A stretch of DNA of 5,723 nt. Source: Syntrophaceae bacterium. GTDB taxonomy: Bacteria; Desulfobacterota; Syntrophia; Syntrophales; UBA2185. The stretch is from positions 193 through 5,915 of the forward strand of contig JAFNGM010000009.1 of NCBI GenBank assembly GCA_017885225.1, read 5' to 3'. This document shows, in pieces, positions 1 to 5,599 of the stretch (the stretch's first letter is position 1; each line of letters opens with the position of its first letter). The position numbers and the translations under genes are program-made. The notes beneath the pieces are model-generated. The model was not told the DNA's origin. It did not search any database and was given only the letters and a program-made list of their open reading frames with translations.

Positions 1-2
1 AC

Positions 3-890
3 AGCACCATCGTGCTCGCCATGGAGCAGATCAAAGAGGGTGAATCGAACGTGACCGTCGGCGGCGGGAGCGCCCAGGGTTATATCCAGAACGGTGATAA
101 GACAGCCTACGATGTCGCCTTTATCCAGAAATTTAAGGGCGGCGATGCGGGCGTTCTGATACAGTATTTATACGGAAAAGACTATAATAGTACTAATGGG
201 AAGTCATGGCAGGGAGCACAACCGGCAGGAACACCAACTAATGCTACAACGAGAGCCTATCTTATCGATCCCTATGTGAAGGCGACCTTCGGCCCCGTCT
301 TTGTGGAGGCGGAAGCCTACTATGCCGGCGGGTATCTGTATGAGTATGAAGGCGGGAGGACTCCGGACGTGAAAGTCGAAACCATGGGTGCCTATCTCCA
401 TGTCAAAGGTGACTTCGCACCGGCCTATGCGGGATTTAAATTCATGTATATGCAGGGCGATGATCCGAAGTCGACAGAGAAAGAGGGCGGTCTTGCGGCA
501 GGCCTCAGCATGGGCCAGATCGCGAGCCCCTGCCTGATCCTGTATAATGATGAAACCTCTACATGGATGGGTGCACTCCCCGGCGGCGTCAATAACTTCC
601 CCGACAATATCTGGCTCTACGGTGTCTATGTCGGTGTGAAGCCCATACCGAAGCTTGATGTTCAGGTTGGTGTGTACTACGCCTATGCCGACGAAAAACC
701 AGCCGGATATTCTGACAGGGTGTACGGAACAGAGGTTGATGTTATCGCCAAGTACAAGCTCTACGATAATCTCGAATATATGTTAGGGTTCGCGTATCTG
801 TTTGCCGGTGATTACTTCAAGTTGAGCACCCCCACAAGGAACGTGAATGACGACTATATGATTACTCACAAGCTGACCCTGAGCTTCTAA
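3..890 (+). CDS. Porin-like outer-membrane beta-barrel protein, 3' part
   Basis: The reading frame is open from the window edge (first full codon at 3), so the N-terminus and any signal peptide are missing; the GTG at 12 and ATG at 21 are probably internal. About 295 residues are visible. They show the alternating polar/aromatic pattern of transmembrane beta strands, rich in Tyr, Gly and Phe, with Gly/Asn/Pro-rich loops between. Near the C-terminus are a strand-like segment (EVDVIAKYKLYDNLEYMLGF), a GDYFK turn, and a last strand ending THKLTLSF. A terminal Phe on an amphipathic strand is the usual recognition signal for the BAM assembly machinery, which supports an outer-membrane location. 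The layout resembles alginate-export/porin-type proteins of Desulfobacterota and Nitrospirota, but the substrate cannot be read from the sequence. A terminator follows 30 bases after the stop, so this is the last gene of its transcript. I am confident of an outer-membrane barrel and unsure of the family. Confidence 0.8.
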   Translation, partial: STIVLAMEQIKEGESNVTVGGGSAQGYIQNGDKTAYDVAFIQKFKGGDAGVLIQYLYGKDYNSTNGKSWQGAQPAGTPTNATTRAYLIDPYVKATFGPVFVEAEAYYAGGYLYEYEGGRTPDVKVETMGAYLHVKGDFAPAYAGFKFMYMQGDDPKSTEKEGGLAAGLSMGQIASPCLILYNDETSTWMGALPGGVNNFPDNIWLYGVYVGVKPIPKLDVQVGVYYAYADEKPAGYSDRVYGTEVDVIAKYKLYDNLEYMLGFAYLFAGDYFKLSTPTRNVNDDYMITHKLTLSF

Positions 891-920
891 TCCGGTCGTT
901 TGTGACTTTTGCACCACACA

Positions 921-958
921 AGCCCCGGGGGTGATTACCCCTCCGGGGCTTTTCTTTT
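921..958 (+). terminator. Intrinsic terminator of the porin-like gene
   Basis: An 8-bp perfect stem (AGCCCCGG at 921-928 with CCGGGGCT at 943-950) is extended by an inner GGGT/ACCC stem (929-932 with 937-940), closed by a GATT loop, with a 2-base CT bulge on the 3' side. A T-rich tract (TTTCTTTTC) follows directly. Stem, loop and T tract are those of a textbook rho-independent terminator, placed 30 bases after the stop codon at 890. Confidence 0.92.
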
Positions 959-960
959 CA

Positions 961-1049
961 TGTCCTCCGCTGGCGGAGGTGTCACGAAGTGACGGAGGTG
1001 GATAAAAAAACATTACGACACAATCCCAAAGGGAGTGAGGGGATTTTTT
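961..1049. repeat. REP-like cluster of short palindromes
   Basis: Several palindromes lie close together just after the terminator. CCTCCG (964-969) pairs with CGGAGG (974-979); GTCAC (981-985) pairs with GTGAC (989-993) around a GAA loop; AATCCC (1022-1027) pairs with GGGATT (1040-1045). The octamer CGGAGGTG occurs twice in direct orientation (974-981 and 993-1000), so CCTCCG could pair with either copy. An A7 run at 1004-1010 separates the two halves. The composition differs sharply from the AT-rich sequence that follows. This is the look of dispersed extragenic palindromic repeats. Having only one copy here, I cannot prove that it is dispersed. Confidence 0.55.
1022..1049 (+). terminator. 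Possible second terminator hairpin
   Basis: AATCCC (1022-1027) can pair with GGGATT (1040-1045) across a 12-base loop, and a run of six Ts (1044-1049) overlaps the 3' arm. A competing hairpin TCCC-AAA-GGGA (1024-1034) is also possible. The stem is weak (three G-C pairs), so termination may be inefficient. If active, it would block read-through into the antitoxin-like gene. It may simply be one arm of the repeat cluster. Confidence 0.35.
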
Positions 1050-1051
1050 CA

Positions 1052-1099
1052 TTGACAATTGTGCTAATTACTTGAAAATAGAATTGGTTTCAATATTCT
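1052..1099 (+). promoter_or_regulatory. Candidate promoter and operator upstream of the hicB-like gene
   Basis: This AT-rich stretch contains a consensus -35 hexamer TTGACA (1052-1057), but no good -10 box at the right distance: TAGAAT at 1079-1084 is 21 bases away. A better spaced pair is TTGAAA (1072-1077) and TATTCT (1094-1099) with 16 bases between. TTGAAA also forms an inverted repeat with TTTCAA (1088-1093), separated by 10 bases and lying in the promoter spacer, where an autoregulating repressor could bind. ACAATTGT (1055-1062) is a second perfect palindrome. The promoter assignment is plausible; the operator role is inference. Confidence 0.4.
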
Positions 1100-1120
1100 G
1101 AAAAAAATGGTTGCAGTACT

Positions 1121-1438
1121 ATGAAGCGATTCATTCTCACCGATTATATTGAGCACGCTATGGCTCATGCGGTGTATGATAAATTTAAAGATGGTACTTT
1201 TTCAGGCTGCATTCCCTTATGCGAGGGGTTAATAGCCTGTGCTCCTTCGCTTCATGAATGTCAACATGAACTGCGTGCGGTTCTTGAAGCCTGGGTGCTG
1301 GTTGAACTGAAGCTTGGCCGTCCTCTTCCTGTAATTGACAAAATAGATCTGAACAAGATATATGGAGACAATAAAAAGCGGCACAATTTATTGCACCTGG
1401 AAGGGAAAATTAAATTTGCAGAAGATTACAAGTATTAG
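1121..1438 (+). CDS. HicB-family antitoxin-like protein, apparently without HicA
   Basis: The 105-aa product resembles the HicB antitoxin fold, which usually masks and inhibits the HicA mRNA interferase. The visible signature is an N-terminal DYIEHAM segment followed by DGTFSG (24-29), then the helix ECQHELRAVLEAWVLVELK (46-64) and the typical closing GRPLPVIDKIDLN (66-78). The tail after residue 80 is basic and AT-rich in coding sequence, and no ribbon-helix-helix or HTH domain is evident. Start ATG 1121 fits the family start (M-x5-L/T-x-Y-I-E) although no clear Shine-Dalgarno sequence precedes it. HicB is normally encoded next to hicA; here the 27 bases to the next gene and the 230 bases upstream hold none, so it is an orphan or a solo regulator. 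GC of 1141-1440 is about 42% by hand count, well below the following hflX gene, which suggests separate acquisition. Four cysteines (30, 34, 40, 47) are unusual. Confidence 0.75.
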   Translation: MKRFILTDYIEHAMAHAVYDKFKDGTFSGCIPLCEGLIACAPSLHECQHELRAVLEAWVLVELKLGRPLPVIDKIDLNKIYGDNKKRHNLLHLEGKIKFAEDYKY

Positions 1439-1465
1439 ATAAAATGTGTTTAAAGGGAAATTCTC

Positions 1466-1690
1466 ATGCCTCTCTATGAATTTGAATGCGGTGCCTGCGC
1501 GCACATTTTCGAACGTGTGATGAAGGTGAATGAAGACCTCGGAGGTCTTGTCTGTCCGGCATGCGGGGCCGTAAATCCCAAGAAGCTGATCGGGCGCACA
1601 CGCTTCCACAGCCGGGAGAGATATGAAGAGCGCCTCGCCAGGAGAATGGCGGCGCGGGCTGCCGAAAGCAAGGGGGCAGGCAATCGATAA
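1466..1690 (+). CDS. FmdB-family zinc-ribbon protein
   Basis: This 74-aa protein begins MPLYEFECGAC, the characteristic start of the FmdB/CxxC zinc-ribbon family (named after a putative regulator beside formamidase genes). Two CxxC knuckles, C8/C11 and C30/C33, should bind one zinc ion. The rest (about 45-74) is a charged, Arg-rich tail that may be disordered or contact nucleic acid. Length is within the family's usual range. A purine-rich AAAGGGA (1452-1458) seven bases before the ATG serves as ribosome binding site. The stop codon lies one base before the proposed GTG start of hflX, so the two are probably co-transcribed and translationally coupled. The molecular function of the family is not firmly known; a regulatory or accessory role is the usual annotation. 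Whether the gene begins its own transcript or is read from the hicB-like gene 27 bases upstream cannot be decided. Confidence 0.85.
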   Translation: MPLYEFECGACAHIFERVMKVNEDLGGLVCPACGAVNPKKLIGRTRFHSRERYEERLARRMAARAAESKGAGNR

Positions 1691-1691
1691 A

Positions 1692-3362
1692 GTGTATGGC
1701 AATATGACCGGTCTCGGAGCGGGAGAGATCAAAAAGATCGGTCAGCTTTACCGGAGGAAAATCCCTCCGGAGGTCGTCGTGAGCCACGAACTCGCGCGAA
1801 CCCTCGCGTCTCTTTCCCGTGAAATAAACCGCCAGATTGGCATTCTCATAAGCCGCAGGGGCGAGATCGCGTTCGTGATTGTCGGCTCGCACAAGGAAAT
1901 CATGATCCCCAGCCTGGACGGATTCCGTTCTTCTTCCACCCGCTTCAAGGGGCTCCGCTTAATCCATACTCATTTAAATAACGAGGGGCTCACCACGGAC
2001 GACCTGACGGACCTGGCCTTACTGCGCCTCGATCTCGTCTGTGCCGTGGAAACGCAGGAGGACGGTGTTCCCGGGTATGCCCACACGGCCCACCTGCTTC
2101 CGGAGAATCCGGAAGGTAAGTACTGGTTTATTATGGAGCCCACGAGGCCGTCGGAGATGCAGCTTAATTTTGCGGCCTTCATCCAGGCCCTGGAGGGAGA
2201 ATTCGCGCGCACGCAGAAGACCAGGAAGGTGGATTCTGCAGACCGGGCCATTCTCATCCGCGTGGAAACGAATCCCCTTGCGGAGAGCCAGGCATCCCTC
2301 GATGAGCTGAAAGAGCTTGCGTGGTCCTGCGGGGTCGAGGTCTTTGACAGCGTTATTCAATACCGGGAGCAGATAGACCCCCGCTTCGTCCTGGGCAGGG
2401 GTAAAATCTCGGCGCTCGTCATCAGGGCGCTCCAGATAGGGGCAAACCTCCTCATTTTCGACCATGAAATGACGCCGGCGCAGATCAGATCGATTGCTGA
2501 TTTTACGGAGATGAAAGTCATCGACCGCACCCAGGTCATTCTCGATATTTTTGCCCGCCGCGCTCACAGCAGGGAAGGTAAGCTTCAGGTAGAACTCGCC
2601 CAGCTAAAATACCTCCTTCCACGGCTGGTGACAAAAAATACGGCCATGTCGAGGCTGACAGGAGGCATCGGGGGAAGAGGGCCCGGAGAAACGAAGCTGG
2701 AGATTAACAGGCGCCGCGTCCGGGACAGGATCCATCGCCTTGAACGGGAACTCCATGCTATCGAGAAGGCGCGGGGCCAGCGCCGGGTGAAGCGGGAGAG
2801 AAGGGGACTTCCCGTTATTTCCATTGTCGGCTACACGAACGCCGGGAAATCCACCCTCCTGAATATCCTCACCAACAGCGAGGTCTTTACGGAGGATCGT
2901 CTCTTCGCGACCCTTGATCCGAAAAGCTCCAGGCTCCGCTTTCCTCGTGACAGGGAAGCGATCATTACGGATACGGTGGGCTTTATCCGTGATCTGCCAC
3001 GGGACCTCTTTGCCGCCTTCCGGGCGACCCTCGACGAACTCCAGGAGGCTGATGTTCTCCTCCATGTAATCGACGTGAGTAACCCGAACTTTGAACACCA
3101 CATCACCGCCGTGGAAAAAATACTGGCGGAGCTTGCCATAAAAACAAAGCCGACCATACGGGTATTCAACAAGGAAGATAAGTTCCCCGACAAAGCACTT
3201 TTAGACGTGCTCTGCCAGCGGTTTGGCGCCATTGCCGTATCGGCCCTGCACCAGGGAACTCTCCCGCCCCTCGTGCAAAAGCTGGAATCTCTCATCAGTG
3301 CTGACCACCGTTATCACGATTCCTTTTCCTTTTTCGATAAATCTGTAGAACCCTGCGTCTGA
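1692..3362 (+). CDS. hflX: GTPase HflX, long form with N-terminal extension
   Basis: HflX is a ribosome-associated GTPase that splits or rescues stalled 70S ribosomes under heat or antibiotic stress by binding the 50S subunit. The product is 556 aa from GTG 1692. Residues 186-375 are the HflX N-terminal and middle region: FVLGRGK (233-238 area), QVELAQLKYLLPRL (299-312) and the glycine-rich GGIGGRGPGETKLE (324-337), followed by a charged helical linker. The G domain has the P-loop GYTNAGKS (380-387), FATLDP with the G2 Thr (407), DTVGF (427-431), NKED (493-496) and VSAL (516-519). All key residues are present. Residues 1-180 are an extension lacking in E. coli-type HflX but, from memory, usual in Desulfobacterota; it contains IHTHL and DDLTDLALLRLDL. 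The C-terminal domain after G5 is short. Start choice: GTG 1692 gives the family-like VYGN-x-TGL beginning; ATG 1623 would overlap the zinc-ribbon gene by 68 bases, and ATG 1704 is an internal alternative. Confidence 0.95.
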   Translation: MYGNMTGLGAGEIKKIGQLYRRKIPPEVVVSHELARTLASLSREINRQIGILISRRGEIAFVIVGSHKEIMIPSLDGFRSSSTRFKGLRLIHTHLNNEGLTTDDLTDLALLRLDLVCAVETQEDGVPGYAHTAHLLPENPEGKYWFIMEPTRPSEMQLNFAAFIQALEGEFARTQKTRKVDSADRAILIRVETNPLAESQASLDELKELAWSCGVEVFDSVIQYREQIDPRFVLGRGKISALVIRALQIGANLLIFDHEMTPAQIRSIADFTEMKVIDRTQVILDIFARRAHSREGKLQVELAQLKYLLPRLVTKNTAMSRLTGGIGGRGPGETKLEINRRRVRDRIHRLERELHAIEKARGQRRVKRERRGLPVISIVGYTNAGKSTLLNILTNSEVFTEDRLFATLDPKSSRLRFPRDREAIITDTVGFIRDLPRDLFAAFRATLDELQEADVLLHVIDVSNPNFEHHITAVEKILAELAIKTKPTIRVFNKEDKFPDKALLDVLCQRFGAIAVSALHQGTLPPLVQKLESLISADHRYHDSFSFFDKSVEPCV

Positions 3363-3382
3363 TGCGTTATTTTCGTAACGCA
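3363..3382 (+). other. Small hairpin after hflX
   Basis: TGCGTTA (3363-3369) and TAACGCA (3376-3382) form a perfect 7-bp stem with a 6-base loop, starting immediately after the hflX stop codon. No T tract follows, so it is not a standard intrinsic terminator. It could protect the 3' end of the mRNA or assist rho-independent pausing, or it could be chance. Confidence 0.35.
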
Positions 3383-3470
3383 ATGCCCGTCTCGATAAAT
3401 AATACTTTACACAAGGAGCATTCTCGTATATTTTCATTACCTTATACTAGTACTATCCTGTAAATAAAAG

Positions 3471-3550
3471 GTGTCATTTCGAAGGAGCGAAGTGACTGAG
3501 AAATCTATAATATCATTGAAAAAGATTTCTCCCTGCGGTCGAAATGACAC
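3471..3550. repeat. 80-bp inverted-repeat element (MITE/REP-like)
   Basis: The element has perfect 12-bp terminal inverted repeats, GTGTCATTTCGA (3471-3482) and TCGAAATGACAC (3539-3550). A second inner pair of 9 bp, GAGAAATCT (3498-3506) with AGATTTCTC (3523-3531), surrounds an AT-rich 16-base centre. The two pairs together fold into a long cruciform or hairpin. From general knowledge, sequences of the form TGTCATTTCGA...GAGAAATCT are scattered in intergenic regions of many bacterial genomes and are often mis-translated as short peptides containing VISTAGRNL, which is encoded here on the minus strand. No transposase gene is present and no clear target-site duplication flanks it. It lies in the roughly 270-base gap between hflX and the glycosylation genes, which holds no other convincing feature apart from the hairpin at its start. 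Confidence 0.8.
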
Positions 3551-3632
3551 AACATGAACTTACGCAAGTAGATACTAGAGCGCTGTCATCACAATGCCTC
3601 ATCTTATGAATCCTTGCTAATATGAGTGTGGA

Positions 3633-4097
3633 ATGAAAACAAAAAAGAAAACATATCAGAACCCTCGCTTCGTGATAGCCCTTATTCTTCTGACGGCAGC
3701 GAGCCTGTATGGAAGTCTTGATCTCCTCATTTCCAAGGTGCGATTGTACCCGGATTCGCCCTGGAACAACTCCGTGTCCATCCATGAAAAGAGAATTGAA
3801 CCCCTGAAGGCGGTACTTCCTCCCGCAGGTTCCGTGGGTTACGTGACCACCGTGGAGAATGAAAAGTTTTTTTCTCTCGAACGAAACTTTCAGAATGTGG
3901 AACTCCTGGGGCAATTCATCGCGACCCAGTACACCCTATCACCGGTTTTTGTGTACAACACTCCCGAATATCCCCTGGTGGTCGGAAATTTCCTCAGCGG
4001 CCCTCCCGATCCCGTCTTACTGCGTCGCCATCGGTTGGTTCCCAGGATAGACTTCGGGGACGGTGTTATTCTGTTTGAGCGAAGAGGTGAGAGTTGA
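3633..4097 (+). CDS. Membrane-anchored protein of unknown function, upstream partner of a GT-C-like protein
   Basis: The 154-aa product has a Lys-rich start (MKTKKK), then one hydrophobic segment at about 12-33, consistent with an N-terminal membrane anchor leaving roughly 120 residues in the periplasm. The soluble part is compact: LKAVLPPAGSVGYV (58-71), a segment with QYTLSPVFV (99-107), a PLVVGNF strand (114-120) and a closing IDFGDGVILFER (139-150). This pattern resembles the soluble C-terminal domain that some GT39-type membrane glycosyltransferases carry, so it may be a split-off domain acting with the next gene; this is inference. No catalytic motif is recognised. The stop codon (TGA 4095-4097) overlaps the TTG start of the next gene, indicating translational coupling. 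The ATG at 3633 has only a weak upstream purine stretch. No clear promoter was found in the 80 bases between the repeat element and the gene. Confidence 0.75.
   Translation: MKTKKKTYQNPRFVIALILLTAASLYGSLDLLISKVRLYPDSPWNNSVSIHEKRIEPLKAVLPPAGSVGYVTTVENEKFFSLERNFQNVELLGQFIATQYTLSPVFVYNTPEYPLVVGNFLSGPPDPVLLRRHRLVPRIDFGDGVILFERRGES
4084..4090 (+). promoter_or_regulatory. Strong ribosome binding site supporting a TTG start
   Basis: GAGGTGA is a seven-base match to the anti-Shine-Dalgarno complement and lies inside the last codons of the 154-aa gene. Its centre is about eight bases before TTG 4094, an ideal distance, and no ATG or GTG is suitably placed. It therefore decides the unusual TTG start of the membrane protein. 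Confidence 0.7.
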
Positions 4098-5599
4098 TAT
4101 TGTTGATCGCTTCTCTTGTGAGCGCCGTCTTTATCGGAGTAACCCTGGTTCATGTCTTTTTCCCCCTAAGGAAAAGGGGCGCCGTTCTGCTTAAGATTTC
4201 TCTGGGAACGGGCCTTGGCCTCGGCATCACTTCCTGCGTGTTGTTTTTTTCTCTCTTTATTTTCGGTCCGCGATTTGCCCTCGCGCCTGAGATTGTTCTT
4301 GTGATCATGGCCCTGGGCGCGTGGATGTTCATGATCAAGCGAGGGGTGCCTGCCGAGGTGAATCTCTCTCCGGTGGGAAGAGAGAAGTTCAAGTATTGGC
4401 AGATCCTTGCCGCTATCTTCGGGGTCAGCCTCCTTTCCTCCCTCGTGTCCTTTGCCGTGTCCGTGGCGCAGGAACCCCACGGCAAGTGGGATGCCTGGCT
4501 GATCTGGAATATGCATGCCCGCTTTATCTACAGAGCAGGCGAACACTGGCAGGATTATTTTCACAGCGGTCTCTCCTGGACACATCCTGATTATCCCCTT
4601 ATGCTTCCCCTCTCCATCGTCCGTTCCTGGAACTATATGGGGGTGGAGTCGCTTTCGGTTCCCATCGCACTTGCGTTCCTTTTCACCTGTGCCTTAATCG
4701 GTCTGGTTGTGTCATCCCTTGTGATGCTCCGCAGCGAAAGCCAGGGATACCTCGGCGGCCTTGTGTTGCTGGGAAGCCCCTTTTTCATTCTCATGGGGGC
4801 GTCACAGCTCGCGGACATCCCCCTGGCGTTTTTCCTTCTGGCAGCCGTTGTCCTGTTTTTTGTGCATGACCGGTCGTCTGGAAGACGTCATCCCATCCTG
4901 ATCATGGCCGGTGTGGCGGCAGGCCTCGTGGCATGGACAAAAAATGAGGGATTAATGATTTTGTTCGTACTGATCCTTGTCCGTTTCTTTTTAGTCGCCG
5001 CAGGAGAAGACGGTTGGAAAGGCGCGGTGAAACAGGTTCTCTGGCTGATGGCGGGACTCGTGCCTGTACTTCTGGTTGTCGCTGTCTTTAAAATGCATCT
5101 CGCTCCATCGACGGATCTCTTTATCGATCAGAATATCCAAAAAATCTGGGCGAGATTGACCGATCTCCAGAGATATAAAGCCATTCTGTACGCGTATATC
5201 CAGACGGGGTTGACCTTCACGCAAGGGATTCCCGATATCCGGACCGGCTTTCGGCTTAACCTCGGAACAGCAGGCATTGTGCTTCTTGCGGTCTATCTTT
5301 TCCTGAGCGGCATATCTGTTGAACGAAAAGACAGAGGCAATATCCTTTGTGTACTGATACTCACTCTCATAACACTGGGGAGTTACTTCGTGGTCTACCT
5401 GATTACCCCTCATGACCTCGGCTGGCATCTTGCGACTTCCCTGAACCGTTTGCTTCTTCAGCTGTGGCCGACGATTATTTTCATTGCATTCATCGTTGCC
5501 CGCACGCCGGAGATGGTTTCTCCATCAGAAGAACACCGCAGGCGGGAAACAGGGGCTGTATTAGATAAAGCGGGAAAAAGAAAACGGAAAGGTGAATGA
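4094..5599 (+). CDS. Polytopic GT-C-like membrane glycosyltransferase (putative)
   Basis: The 501-aa protein has about 12 or 13 hydrophobic segments (for example 1-24, 31-58, 65-81, 101-124, 188-211, 217-257, 267-302, 313-332, 390-405, 415-437, 450-470) and a basic cytoplasmic tail. The longest soluble loop (125-187) contains KWDAWLIWNMHARF and THPDYPLMLPL, which fits the first large periplasmic loop of GT-C enzymes where the catalytic acid lies; D133 and D166 are candidates. QLADIPLAFFLLAA (238-251) matches the common A-D-x-P-L helix of GT39-like proteins, and TPHDLGWHLATSLNRLLLQLWP (438-459) looks like a family signature. Such enzymes transfer sugars from polyprenyl-phosphate donors. Substrate is unknown and activity is inferred. 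Start: TTG 4094 sits at good distance from GAGGTGA (4084-4090) and overlaps the previous stop; TTG 4100 or 4103 are alternatives, and no ATG lies nearby. The stop overlaps the next gene's ATG as ATGA. Confidence 0.75.
   Translation: MILLIASLVSAVFIGVTLVHVFFPLRKRGAVLLKISLGTGLGLGITSCVLFFSLFIFGPRFALAPEIVLVIMALGAWMFMIKRGVPAEVNLSPVGREKFKYWQILAAIFGVSLLSSLVSFAVSVAQEPHGKWDAWLIWNMHARFIYRAGEHWQDYFHSGLSWTHPDYPLMLPLSIVRSWNYMGVESLSVPIALAFLFTCALIGLVVSSLVMLRSESQGYLGGLVLLGSPFFILMGASQLADIPLAFFLLAAVVLFFVHDRSSGRRHPILIMAGVAAGLVAWTKNEGLMILFVLILVRFFLVAAGEDGWKGAVKQVLWLMAGLVPVLLVVAVFKMHLAPSTDLFIDQNIQKIWARLTDLQRYKAILYAYIQTGLTFTQGIPDIRTGFRLNLGTAGIVLLAVYLFLSGISVERKDRGNILCVLILTLITLGSYFVVYLITPHDLGWHLATSLNRLLLQLWPTIIFIAFIVARTPEMVSPSEEHRRRETGAVLDKAGKRKRKGE

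Noticed and set aside
783..1058. Minus-strand 91-codon frame across the terminator and repeat cluster
   Set aside because: It runs through a clear terminator and palindromic repeats, overlaps the end of the porin-like gene, and gives a low-complexity product typical of translated repeats.
1107..1124. Five-codon leader frame (ATG 1107 to TGA 1122-1124) overlapping the hicB-like start
   Set aside because: It has no ribosome binding site of note and no attenuator-type codon bias; it is too short to support.
1623..1691. ATG at 1623 as the hflX start
   Set aside because: It would add 23 residues read from inside the zinc-ribbon gene in another frame; the family-like beginning is at VYGN, encoded from GTG 1692.
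1970..2567. Long minus-strand frames opposite hflX
   Set aside because: They are shadows of a strongly recognised GTPase gene with no family resemblance of their own.
3444..3578. ATACTAG direct repeats (3444-3450 and 3572-3578) as target-site duplications of the 80-bp element
   Set aside because: They lie 20 and 21 bases outside the inverted-repeat ends, and a 7-base match within so short a region is likely by chance.
3513..3914. Minus-strand 133-codon frame
   Set aside because: It overlaps the repeat element and the coding 154-aa gene; its C-terminus (VISTAGRNLFQ) is the translation artefact of the inverted-repeat element.
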